NCBI RefSeq assembly: GCF_027497215.1
Contig: NZ_CP114904.1
Location: 5,661,001 to 5,725,000, forward strand
Direction of reading: 5' to 3'
Length of the DNA stretch: 64,000 bases
Source of the DNA: Micromonospora sp. WMMD812
Lineage (GTDB): Bacteria; Actinomycetota; Actinomycetes; Mycobacteriales; Micromonosporaceae
The first letter of the stretch is position 1. Every line of letters begins with the position of its first letter. Position numbers and translations under genes: made by a program. Below, in pieces: positions 6,928 through 14,897 of this stretch. The notes below the pieces were generated by a model, which was not told where the DNA came from, made no database searches, and saw nothing but the letters and a program-made list of their open reading frames with translations.

Positions 6928-8562
6928 GTGTCCACGCTGCGCGATCTCGCCGAGGAGCACACCCACCTCCGTCCGGCCGACATCGACCACCTGCACCGGA
7001 TCGCCGGAGACTGGCAACTGCTCTCCGACCTGTCCTTCGCCGACCTGCTGCTCTGGGTGCCGGTCGACGCCGAGGGCACGTTCCTCTGCGTCGCCCAGGT
7101 GCGCCCGACGACCGCGCCGACGGCGTACCAGGACGACCAGGTGGGCCGCATCGTCGGCGGGCCGGAGGTCGCACACCTGGAGGTGGCGTACCGGCAGGGG
7201 CGGATCTGGCGGGAGGGCGACCCGGTCTGGTACGGCGACGTGCCCGCCCGGCACGAGGCGATCCCGGTCCGGCTGCGCACCGCCGACGGTGAGGCCGGCG
7301 AGGTGGTGGCGGTGGTCGGCCGGGACACCAACCTCTCCACCGCGCGTACGCCCAGCCAGCTGGAGCTGAACTACCTGACCACGGCGGACGACCTGGCCCA
7401 GATGATCGCCGACGGCACCTTCCCACCGCCCCGGCATCCGGGGGAGACCACGTCCGCTCCTCGGGTCGGCGACGGCCTGGTCCGGCTGGACGCCAACGGC
7501 AAGGTCACCTACGCGAGCCCGAACGCCCAGTCCGCGTACCGCCGGCTGGGCTACGCCTCGCACCTCGTGGGCGAGGACCTGGCGGCACTGCACCGCCGGC
7601 TCGCCGGCGATCCGCTGGAGGGGACCGACGCGGCGAACGCGATCCTGGCCGCGCTGCGCGGCGACGCGCCGCCCCGCCGGGAGATCGACGCCCGCGGCGC
7701 CACCATGCTCACCCGGGCGCTGCCGCTCATGCCGGCCGGCGTGCCGATCGGCGCGCTGGTGCTGGTCCGGGACATCACCGAGGTGCGCCGCCGGGACCGT
7801 GCCCTGATCACCAAGGACGCCACCATCCGGGAGATCCACCACCGGGTGAAGAACAACCTGCAGACCGTCGCCGCGCTGCTGCGCCTGCAGGCCCGCCGGG
7901 TCTCGATGCCCGAGGCCCGGGTCGCGCTGGAGGAGTCGGTACGCCGGGTCGCCTCGATCGCGCTGGTGCACGAGACGCTCTCGATGTCCAGCGACGAGGC
8001 GGTGGAGTTCGATGGCATCGTCGACCGGGTGGCCAGCGCGGCGACCGAGGTGGCCGCGACCGAGGTGACCGTCGGCATGCGCCGCAAGGGCAGCTTCGGG
8101 GTGCTGCCCGCGGAGGTGGCCACCTCGCTGGTGATGGTCCTCAACGAGCTGCTGCTCAACGCCGTCGAACACGGCTTCCCGCCGGCGGACGAGGCGCCGG
8201 CCGAGGCAACCGGCGTGGCCGTGCCGGGCGGTGGCGCCGCCGGCGAGCCGGTCGCTGGCGAGCTCCTCGCCGGCGAGCCGGAGGCTGGCTCCGGCGCGCC
8301 AGGCTCGGCGCCCGAGGTGGTGGTCTCGGCGCACCGGTTCCGCAAGCAGCTGCACGTCACGGTGACCGACAACGGGCGGGGCCTCCCCACCGGGTTCGAC
8401 GCCGAGCGGGGCGGCAACCTCGGGTTGCAGATCGTCCGGGCGCTGGTCACCGGCGAGCTGCGCGGCACGATCGAGCTGCGCCACGGCAGCGGCGGCGGTA
8501 CCGAGGCACTGCTCGTCGTCCCGCTGGGCCGCGGCGCCCCGGACGGTCGCGCGGCGGCCTGA
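6928..8562 (+). CDS. pdtaS: PdtaS-like cytoplasmic sensor histidine kinase
   Basis: 544 residues. The order is an N-terminal GAF-type sensor (about 1-150), a PAS-like domain (about 180-290), an HisKA_2 dimerisation domain with KDATIREIHHRVKNNLQTV (phospho-acceptor His304) and an HATPase domain (VLNELLLNAVEHGF, VTDNGRGLP). There are no membrane helices. This architecture and the neighbourhood match mycobacterial PdtaS (Rv3220c), which phosphorylates an antiterminator-type regulator, PdtaR; no PdtaR is in the window. The ATPase domain holds a Gly/Ala/Pro/Glu-rich insert at about 417-465, between the N box and the next beta strand. The start GTG at 6928 gives the N-terminus STLRDLAEEHTHLRPADIDH. 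Confidence 0.88.
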   Translation: MSTLRDLAEEHTHLRPADIDHLHRIAGDWQLLSDLSFADLLLWVPVDAEGTFLCVAQVRPTTAPTAYQDDQVGRIVGGPEVAHLEVAYRQGRIWREGDPVWYGDVPARHEAIPVRLRTADGEAGEVVAVVGRDTNLSTARTPSQLELNYLTTADDLAQMIADGTFPPPRHPGETTSAPRVGDGLVRLDANGKVTYASPNAQSAYRRLGYASHLVGEDLAALHRRLAGDPLEGTDAANAILAALRGDAPPRREIDARGATMLTRALPLMPAGVPIGALVLVRDITEVRRRDRALITKDATIREIHHRVKNNLQTVAALLRLQARRVSMPEARVALEESVRRVASIALVHETLSMSSDEAVEFDGIVDRVASAATEVAATEVTVGMRRKGSFGVLPAEVATSLVMVLNELLLNAVEHGFPPADEAPAEATGVAVPGGGAAGEPVAGELLAGEPEAGSGAPGSAPEVVVSAHRFRKQLHVTVTDNGRGLPTGFDAERGGNLGLQIVRALVTGELRGTIELRHGSGGGTEALLVVPLGRGAPDGRAAA

Positions 8563-8651
8563 CCGCCGCGCGACCGACCCGACCGTCACCTCGCACCGGG
8601 CCTTCGCCGCACTCGGCCTTCGCCGGGCTGCTGGCCTGCCGGTGTCCTCAT

Positions 8652-10109
8652 GAGCGTTATGACTCTCCGGCATATTTATGGCTCTTGTGACGTGTTGTGG
8701 GTGGTTGGGCGCGTCCTTGATGGCGCACGCCGTTGTCCTGCCTAGGTTCTGGCTTGTCGAGGTCAGAACTGGATGGGCGGGAGAACGGCGTGCGTTCTGC
8801 CAGGGTATGGGCTGGGCTGCTCGGGGTCGAGCAGGCGGTGGTGGAGGGTGTGGAGTTCGATCCGGACGAGTCGGTGGTGGTGGCTCGGGTGCGGGTGCGT
8901 AAGGGCGCGTCGCGGCGGTGTCCGTATTGCCGGCGGCGGTGTGCCCGTTATGACGCTGGGGTGCGTCGTCGGTGGCGGGCGTTGGATCTCGGGACGGTGC
9001 GGGCGGTGATCGAGGCGGACGCGCCTCGGGTGTCCTGTCGGGTGCATGGGGTGGTCGTGGCGGCGGTGCCGTGGGCGCGTCACGGGGCGGGGCACACACG
9101 GGCGTTCGACGCGACGGTGGCGTGGTTGGCGGTGCACACGGCGAAGTCGGCGGTGTCGCAGCTGATGCGGGTCGGTTGGCGCACGGTGGGGTCGATCGTG
9201 GCCCGGGTATGGGCCGATACCGGTGGCCTTGAGGACCGGTATGACGGGTTGCGTCGTATCGGGATCGACGAGGTCAGCTACAAGAAGGGGCACCGGTATC
9301 TGACCGTGGTCGTGGACCATGACAGCGGCCGGTTGGTGTGGGCGGCGCCGGGTAGAAGCGCCACCACGTTACAGGCGTTCTTCGACCTGCTCGGTCCCGA
9401 GCGGGCCGCGAAGATCACGCACGTGTCGGCCGACGGCGCGGACTGGATCACGACGGTCGTGCGGCGCAGGTGCCCGAACGCGGTCCGCTGCGCCGACCCG
9501 TTCCACGTGGTGGCCTGGGCCACCGACGCCGTTGACCGGGTTCGCCGTCAGGCATGGAACGAGGCCACCGGGCGAGGAGCCGGCCGCCGCGGTGTCGCCA
9601 CCGGCGAGGCCCGAGAGCTGAAGAACACCCGCTGGGCGTTGTGGAAGAACCCCGACAACCTCACCGACGCCCAGCAGGCCAAACTCGCCTGGATCGCCAA
9701 GACCCATCCCCGCCTGCACCGGGCCTGGGCGTTGAAAGAGGGCCTACGGCTGGTGTTCACCCTGGCCAGGACCAGCCCGACCACGGCGGTCGAAGCCCTC
9801 GACCGGTGGATCGGATGGGCCCGACGCAGCCGCATCGACGTCTTCGTCGACCTGCAACGACGCGTCACGCGACACCGCGACCAGATCATCGCCGCCATCG
9901 AACACGGCCTGTCCAACGGCCGGATCCAGTCGGTCAACACCAAGATCCGCCTGATCACCCGGATGGCCTTCGGCTTCCACTCAGCCGAAGCCCTCATCGC
10001 CCTGGCCATGCTCAGCCTCGGCGGCCACCGACCCGAACTACCCCGACCATGACCCCGACCCACACATCAATCACAAGAGCCATAAATATGCCTCACAGTC
10101 ATAACGCTC
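8652..10109 (+). mobile_element. ISL3-family insertion sequence, copy 1
   Basis: A 1,458-bp element bounded by inverted repeats of about 39 bp: both ends begin GAGCGTTATGACT and contain GGCATATTTATGGCTCTTGTGA, with a short variable stretch between. One transposase gene fills it. The second copy at 55885-57343 is in the opposite orientation and nearly identical, so both moved recently. I see no direct target duplication at these outer boundaries. If the ends are instead placed at GGCTCTTGTGA, the flanking AT-rich octamers of copy 2 match at 7 of 8 positions. The element lies between the pdtaS-like kinase gene and a glycosyltransferase gene. Confidence 0.92.
8790..10052 (+). CDS. ISL3-family transposase, probably inactive (Glu to Gln at motif E)
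   Basis: 420 residues from GTG 8790, which follows GGGAG; an upstream TTG at 8733 is open but poorly supported. It has an N-terminal zinc finger CPYCRRRCARYD, a helix-turn-helix region, and a DDE core: GIDEVSYKKGHRYLTVVVD, then VRCADPFHVVAWATDAV, then HGLSNGRIQSVNTKIRL. ISL3 relatives have SNGxxEGxN here, the E being the third catalytic acid. This copy reads CAG (Gln380) at 9927-9929, while copy 2 reads GAG. Residue 259 is Ala here and Thr in copy 2. A Gln in place of the metal-binding Glu should abolish catalysis. Confidence 0.9.
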   Translation: MRSARVWAGLLGVEQAVVEGVEFDPDESVVVARVRVRKGASRRCPYCRRRCARYDAGVRRRWRALDLGTVRAVIEADAPRVSCRVHGVVVAAVPWARHGAGHTRAFDATVAWLAVHTAKSAVSQLMRVGWRTVGSIVARVWADTGGLEDRYDGLRRIGIDEVSYKKGHRYLTVVVDHDSGRLVWAAPGRSATTLQAFFDLLGPERAAKITHVSADGADWITTVVRRRCPNAVRCADPFHVVAWATDAVDRVRRQAWNEATGRGAGRRGVATGEARELKNTRWALWKNPDNLTDAQQAKLAWIAKTHPRLHRAWALKEGLRLVFTLARTSPTTAVEALDRWIGWARRSRIDVFVDLQRRVTRHRDQIIAAIEHGLSNGRIQSVNTKIRLITRMAFGFHSAEALIALAMLSLGGHRPELPRP

Positions 10110-10159
10110 AGACGAGCTTGGCCCCCGGCGGCGCGACACGCGGCTCCACCCGGTAGCGC

Positions 10160-11845
10160 TCAGCGGGTGAGGAGCGCGACGGTCAGGCCGGGGCGCTGCC
10201 AGACCTGCTCGACGGTGAAACCGTCCCGTAGTGCCGCACCCTTCGCGCCGGGCACCGTCGCCACCGGGTCGGCATGCCGGCCGGCGACGACCAGCCAGAG
10301 CCGCTGCGTCCCGGCGAGGCACTCGGCGGGACGGTCGCACTCGGCGGCCCAGAGGTCGCCGCGGCGGGCCTGCCCCTCGGTCAGCAGCGCGTCGCGCGGC
10401 CGCTGGCCCCGGAGTTGGTACTCCAGCCCCAGGTCGAGGAAGAGCCAGCTCTGGCGGGGCGAGTAGACGACCGCGTCGCCGGGGCGTTGCCCCTCGGCGA
10501 CGATGCGGGCCACCCCGCGGTAGTCGATCGGAGCGCTGCGCGGCCACTCGTGGGTACGCCTCAGCGCCGCCTGGTCGGGGAGGCCCAGCAGACCGGCCAG
10601 GGCCAGTACGGCGAGCCCGCCCGGCAGTGGCACCGCGGCCAGCGCCGCACCGGCCAGGAGGCAGCCGAACGGCACGACGAACACCAGGTAGCGGGGTACC
10701 CAGAGCGGTACGACCAGACCCGCGGCGAACAGCAGCAGCACCGGCAGCAGCACGGCGCTGCCGGGCAGCAGCGCGCGCCAGCCGAGCCGGGCGGTCCCGA
10801 GCACGGCGAGGCCCACCAGCAGCCCGCCCACGACGCTGCTCTGGGCGACGCCGCCCGGCAGCGCGGTCAGGTCGGTCGGCCGGACCAGGTCCACCCAGTT
10901 CAGCTGCCGGCCCCGCTGGCTCCGGGCGGCCAGCGCCAGCGGGGTAACCAGCAGCAGCGCCGGCAGGACGGCCGGCAGCCACCACCACCGCGGATCCCCT
11001 CGGCGCCCGCCGCCAGCTGACCCGCCGGCGACGCGGACCCCGCTCGGGCCGCTGCCTGAGCCGCCGCCCGACCCGGCGCCGTCGCGGACCCCGCTCGCGC
11101 CGTCGCCCGAGCCGCGGCTGGCGTGCTGGTCCGCGTCGTCGCCGCTCGTGCCGTTGGCCGGGTCGGTCGGGTGGCCTGGACGGGCCGGCGTGAGGCCGGC
11201 GCGGCGGGCGGCGAGCACCGCCAGCGCGTGGGCGGCGAGCAGAGTGAGCGCGATCAGATGGGCCAGGGCGAGGGCCGCGAGGGCGGCGGCGTACCCGGCC
11301 CAACGTCCCCAGCCGGGTCGGCGCAGCGCGTCGACCAGCAGCAGGGTGGCGAGGACGGCGAGGAACGTGGCCAGCGCGTACGGGCGGGCCTCCTGGGCGT
11401 ACCGGGAGGTGCCCGGCAGCAGCGCGAAGAGCAGGCCGGCGAGCAGCCCGACCCGGGCGCCGGCGAGCCGCCGGCCGAGCAGCGCGGTCAGCGCCGCGGC
11501 CCCGGTCATCGCCAGCACCGACGGCAGTCGCAGCGCGGTGACCGAATCACCGACCAGCGCCAACCAGCCGTGCATGAGCAGGTAGTACGGCCCGGTGGCC
11601 GCGTCGATGGTGCCGGACAGCCGGACCAGGTCGCCGACCGAACGGGTGGCCGCGCTCCAGGTCGCCAGCTCGTCGCGCCAGAGCTGGGCCCGGTTGAGCC
11701 CGGCACCCGTGACCACGAGGGTCAGCAGCGCCGGCGGCACCCACACCGGCAGGCGCACGCCGCGGAGGCCGCGCGGTGCGGGGGGACCGTCCGCGCCGGT
11801 CCCGGTCGGGGTCGCCCGATCCCGCCTATCGGACAATTCGCCCAC
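10160..11845 (-). CDS. Polytopic membrane glycosyltransferase (GT39/mannosyltransferase-like)
   Basis: About 561 residues from GTG 11845; the open frame continues upstream but lacks membrane or family features. It begins VGELSDRRDRATPTG, then helix 1 (VWVPPALLTLVVTGAGLN) and the motif LWRDELATWSAATRS, typical of PMT/ArnT-like GT-C enzymes with an acidic residue in the first periplasmic loop. GPYYLLMHGWLALVG and RYAQEARPYALATFLAVL are also characteristic. A disordered, Gly/Ser/Asp-rich cytoplasmic linker of about 60 residues splits the helices. The C-terminal soluble part has DAVVYSPRQSWLFLDLGLEYQL. It probably transfers a sugar from a polyprenyl-phosphate donor; the acceptor is unknown. Confidence 0.75.
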   Translation of the reverse strand: MGELSDRRDRATPTGTGADGPPAPRGLRGVRLPVWVPPALLTLVVTGAGLNRAQLWRDELATWSAATRSVGDLVRLSGTIDAATGPYYLLMHGWLALVGDSVTALRLPSVLAMTGAAALTALLGRRLAGARVGLLAGLLFALLPGTSRYAQEARPYALATFLAVLATLLLVDALRRPGWGRWAGYAAALAALALAHLIALTLLAAHALAVLAARRAGLTPARPGHPTDPANGTSGDDADQHASRGSGDGASGVRDGAGSGGGSGSGPSGVRVAGGSAGGGRRGDPRWWWLPAVLPALLLVTPLALAARSQRGRQLNWVDLVRPTDLTALPGGVAQSSVVGGLLVGLAVLGTARLGWRALLPGSAVLLPVLLLFAAGLVVPLWVPRYLVFVVPFGCLLAGAALAAVPLPGGLAVLALAGLLGLPDQAALRRTHEWPRSAPIDYRGVARIVAEGQRPGDAVVYSPRQSWLFLDLGLEYQLRGQRPRDALLTEGQARRGDLWAAECDRPAECLAGTQRLWLVVAGRHADPVATVPGAKGAALRDGFTVEQVWQRPGLTVALLTR

Positions 11846-12195
11846 GATGCCGAGCCTCGCACACCGTTGTGCCCGACGGGGCCGGAGCGGACGCAGCCGC
11901 CGCCGCTCAGGCCCGTCATGTGGGATCGGGCACGCGGACATTGGCCGGTCTGCTCGGCGTGTGGCAGCATGACGAGCATGACCGCCGCTGTCGTACGCCG
12001 CTTCGTGGCTCGTCGCCACGTCGACTACGGCCGCGTGCGCAGCGCCATCTGTCCGGCCTACTGACGACGCCCGATCATTCTGTCTCGGGCGCGTTCCGCG
12101 CCGGCCCTCCTGACACCGTTGTCCTGAGCCCGTAACTGACGGGCCGCCGTCGCGTACGCGCTCCACCGGCACCGCAGACAACGGAGGACGCCGCG
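11846..12195 (+). other. 5' control region of the sulfite reductase operon
   Basis: 350 bp between the divergent glycosyltransferase and sulfite reductase genes. It holds a 28-codon leader ORF (11978-12064) and, after it, two hairpins: CGCCCGA/TCGGGCG at 12068-12074 and 12085-12091, and GCCCGT/ACGGGC at 12128-12133 and 12139-12144. This arrangement suggests attenuation or translational control of the cys genes. A good Shine-Dalgarno (CGGAGGACG) precedes the ATG at 12196. Confidence 0.55.
11978..12064 (+). CDS. Putative regulatory leader peptide of the cys operon (28 aa)
   Basis: A 28-codon ORF starting MTAAVVRRFVARRHVDYGRV and ending RSAICPAY. The RRHVD...R..SAICP pattern is shared by short leader peptides in front of sulfur-metabolism genes in Streptomyces and relatives. 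A single cysteine lies near the end, so ribosome stalling under cysteine shortage could be sensed. The ORF ends four bases before the first post-leader hairpin (12068) and 131 bp before the sulfite reductase start, an attenuator-like geometry. The mechanism is inferred from position and motif. Confidence 0.8.
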   Translation: MTAAVVRRFVARRHVDYGRVRSAICPAY

Positions 12196-13908
12196 ATGGC
12201 GGTCAGCAGCATCCCGGCCAGGTCCGACGACCCGACGGCACGCCCCACCCGGGCACCGCGGCGCCCTCGTGGAGAGGGCCAGTGGGCCCTTGGCCACCGT
12301 GAGCCGCTCAACCCGAACGAGCGGACCAAGAAGGACGACAACCCGCTCAACGTGCGGGCCCGGATCGAGAACATCTACGCCCACCGCGGCTTCGCCTCCA
12401 TCGACCCGGCCGACCTGCGCGGCCGGTTCCGTTGGTGGGGCCTCTACACCCAGCGCAAGGCGGGCATCGACGGCGGGCGTACGGCCGTGCTCGAGCCGCA
12501 CGAGCTGGAGGACGAGTTCTTCATGCTCCGGGTCCGGGTCGACGGGGGCCAGCTCTCCCTGGCCCAGCTGCGGACGATCGCCGGGATCTCCGAGGAGTTC
12601 GCCCGGGGCACCGCCGACATCACCGACCGGCAGAACATCCAGCTCCACTGGGTCCGGGTCGAGGACGTGCCGGAGATCTGGCGCCGGTTGGAGTCGGTGG
12701 GCCTGCAGACCACCGAGGCCTGCGGCGACTGCCCCCGGATCGTGCTGGGCAGCCCCGTCGCCGGGGTGGCCGAGGCGGAGGCGATCGACCCGACCCCGGC
12801 GATCGACGAGATCGTCCGCCGGTACGTGGGCGACCCGCAGTACTCGAACCTGCCGCGCAAGTTCAAGTCGTCGATCTCCTGGCTCGTGGACACCCCGTAC
12901 GAGGCGAACGACATCGCCTTCCTCGGCGTCGACCACCCCGAGCACGGCCCCGGCTTCGACGTCTGGGTCGGCGGCGGCCTCTCCACCAACCCGATGCTGG
13001 CCCAGCGGCTGGGCGTCTGGGTGCCGCTGGCCGAGGTGCCGGACGTCTGGGCCGGCGTGGTCGGCATCTTCCGCGACTACGGCTACCGGCGGCTGCGCCA
13101 CCGGGCGCGGCTGAAGTTCCTGCTCGCCGACTGGGGCATCGAGCGCTTCCGGGAGGTGCTGGAGAAGGAGTACCTCGGCCGGACGCTGCTCGACGGACCC
13201 GCCCCGCAGCTTCCCGACAAGCCGGTCGATCACATCGGCGTGCACCGGCAGCGGGACGGCCGGCACTACGTCGGCGGCGCTCCGGTCGTCGGCCGGGTCT
13301 CCGGCGGGCAGCTGGCGAAGCTGGCCGACGTCGTCCAGGCGCACGGCAGCGACCGGGTGCGGCTCACCCCGTACCAGAAGCTGCTGGTGCTGGACGTGGC
13401 ACCGGAGCGGACCGAGTCGCTGGTCGGCGCGCTGCGGGAGATCGGCCTGGAGGCCCGCCCGTCGGCCTGGCGGCGCGGCACCATGGCCTGCACCGGCATC
13501 GAGTACTGCAAGCTCGCCATCGTCGAGACCAAGGCCCGGGGCGAGGAGCTGGTGGCCCGGCTCGAAGAGCGGCTGCGCGACTTCGACGCGGACATCTCGA
13601 TCCACCTCAACGGGTGCCCGAACGCGTGCGCCCGGACGCAGGTGGCCGACATCGGCCTCAAGGGCCAGCTGGTGGTCGGCCCGGACGGCCGCCAGGTGGA
13701 GGGCTTCCAGGTGCATCTCGGCGGCGGCCTCGGCATGGCCGCCGGGCAGACGTCGGGCTTCGGCCGCAAGCTGCGCGGCCTGAAGACCACGGCCGAGGAG
13801 CTTCCGGAGTACGTGGAACGGTTGGCCCGCCGCTACCTGGCCGGCCGGCACGAGGGCGAGGCGTTCGCCCAGTGGGTGATCAGAGTCGACGAGGAGGAAC
13901 TGCGATGA
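12196..13908 (+). CDS. sir: Ferredoxin-dependent assimilatory sulfite reductase (NirA/SirA-type)
   Basis: 570 residues that reduce sulfite to sulfide with siroheme and a 4Fe-4S cluster. The four cluster ligands are visible as C-x5-C (ACTGIEYC, Cys432 and Cys438) and C-x3-C (NGCPNACAR, Cys474 and Cys478). Tyr84 (WWGLYTQRK) and Cys176 (TEACGDC) are separated by 92 residues exactly as the Tyr-Cys pair that forms a covalent link in mycobacterial NirA. The context (cysH, siroheme chelatase, leader peptide) argues for sulfite instead of nitrite. An N-terminal extension of about 30 residues is disordered. The stop overlaps the next start (ATGA). Confidence 0.93.
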   Translation: MAVSSIPARSDDPTARPTRAPRRPRGEGQWALGHREPLNPNERTKKDDNPLNVRARIENIYAHRGFASIDPADLRGRFRWWGLYTQRKAGIDGGRTAVLEPHELEDEFFMLRVRVDGGQLSLAQLRTIAGISEEFARGTADITDRQNIQLHWVRVEDVPEIWRRLESVGLQTTEACGDCPRIVLGSPVAGVAEAEAIDPTPAIDEIVRRYVGDPQYSNLPRKFKSSISWLVDTPYEANDIAFLGVDHPEHGPGFDVWVGGGLSTNPMLAQRLGVWVPLAEVPDVWAGVVGIFRDYGYRRLRHRARLKFLLADWGIERFREVLEKEYLGRTLLDGPAPQLPDKPVDHIGVHRQRDGRHYVGGAPVVGRVSGGQLAKLADVVQAHGSDRVRLTPYQKLLVLDVAPERTESLVGALREIGLEARPSAWRRGTMACTGIEYCKLAIVETKARGEELVARLEERLRDFDADISIHLNGCPNACARTQVADIGLKGQLVVGPDGRQVEGFQVHLGGGLGMAAGQTSGFGRKLRGLKTTAEELPEYVERLARRYLAGRHEGEAFAQWVIRVDEEELR

Positions 13909-14066
13909 GCAGCGAGAACCGTGCGGCACCCCTGTACTGCCCCTACTGCGGCGAAGAGGACCTGCGGCCGAGCGAGACGGGCCACGGCGCCTGGGAGTGC
14001 CACGCCTGCGCCCGGGTCTTCACGGTGAAGTTCACCGGCCTGCTCAGCCGGGCGGTGGCCCGGTGA
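13905..14066 (+). CDS. Small zinc-ribbon protein of the sulfite reductase operon (53 aa)
   Basis: A 53-residue protein with two Cys pairs: YCPYCGEEDLRPSETGHG and then WECHACARVFTVKFTG. The spacing is that of a zinc ribbon or rubredoxin-like knuckle. It overlaps the sulfite reductase stop by four bases and has a strong ribosome site (GAGGAGGA), so it is clearly expressed with the operon. To my knowledge a similar small gene lies between sulfite reductase and cysH in Streptomyces. Its function is not known to me. An electron-transfer or assembly role for the reductase is plausible, but only the metal-binding motif is seen. Confidence 0.85.
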   Translation: MSSENRAAPLYCPYCGEEDLRPSETGHGAWECHACARVFTVKFTGLLSRAVAR

Positions 14067-14118
14067 GCGCGAGGAGTGAGCTTGCGGGCCCCGCGGTCGC
14101 GAACCAGAGGAGGCACCC

Positions 14119-14880
14119 GTGAGTCTCGTGTCGGCGGCGGGTCTGGGCCTGGTCGGGATCGGCGGCTCGAAGCCGGCCGGTGTGCCGGGTCGGAGCCCCG
14201 AGGAGCTGCGTGCGCTGGCCGAGGAGGCCGGCCGGGAGCTGGAAGGTGTTCCGGCGCTGGAGATCGCCCGCTGGGCGGCGGAGACCTTCGGTGACCGGCT
14301 CTGCGTGACCAGCTCGATGGCCGACGCGGTGCTGGCTCACCTGGTGTCCCGGGTGGCGCCCGGGGTGGACGTGGTCTTCCTCGACACCGGCCTGCACTTT
14401 CCCGAGACGCTCCGGGTCCGCGACGAGGTCGCCCGGACGCTGCCGGTGACCGTACGGTCGATCCGGCCCCGTCTCACAGTGGGCCAGCAGGACGGGCAGT
14501 ACGGGCCGCGGCTGTTCAACAAGTCCCCGGACGACTGCTGCCAGCTGCGCAAGGTGGAGCCGCTCGAGCGGGCGCTGTCCGGGTACGACGCGTGGGCCGC
14601 CGGGCTGCGCCGGGACGAGTCGCCGACGCGGGCGAACACGCCGGTGGTGGCGTTCGACGCCCGGCGTGGAAAGGTCAAGGTCAACCCGATCGCGACCTGG
14701 ACGCAGGCCGACGTGGACGGCTACGTCGCCCGATGGAACGTGCCGGTCAACGAGTTGTTCAAGCAGGGCTACGGCTCGATCGGATGCTGGCCGTGCACTC
14801 GCCGTACCGCCGCGGGGGAGGACCCGCGGGCCGGGCGGTGGGCGATGTTCGAGAAGACCGAGTGCGGACTGCACGTCTGA
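14119..14880 (+). CDS. cysH: Adenosine 5'-phosphosulfate reductase (4Fe-4S type)
   Basis: 253 residues that reduce APS to sulfite and AMP with thioredoxin as donor. The two Cys pairs of the Fe-S type are present: DDCCQLRKVEPLERAL and GSIGCWPCTRRT. The catalytic cysteine is in the C-terminal ECGLH. VTSSMADAVLAHL is the PP-loop-like nucleotide site. Presence of all cluster cysteines indicates an APS, not PAPS, reductase. The GTG start follows AGGAGGCACCC. It lies 53 bp after the zinc-ribbon gene in the same operon. Confidence 0.94.
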   Translation: MSLVSAAGLGLVGIGGSKPAGVPGRSPEELRALAEEAGRELEGVPALEIARWAAETFGDRLCVTSSMADAVLAHLVSRVAPGVDVVFLDTGLHFPETLRVRDEVARTLPVTVRSIRPRLTVGQQDGQYGPRLFNKSPDDCCQLRKVEPLERALSGYDAWAAGLRRDESPTRANTPVVAFDARRGKVKVNPIATWTQADVDGYVARWNVPVNELFKQGYGSIGCWPCTRRTAAGEDPRAGRWAMFEKTECGLHV

Positions 14881-14897
14881 CCCGACCGGTCCGGCGG

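Noticed and set aside
8644..10117. 8-bp target duplication for IS copy 1
   Set aside because: The bases outside GAGCG at the two ends do not match, and at the inner boundary only 5 of 8 agree; no convincing duplication.
12196..13908. Nitrite reductase assignment for the siroheme reductase
   Set aside because: Same family, but all neighbours are sulfur-assimilation genes and there is no nitrate or nitrite gene nearby.
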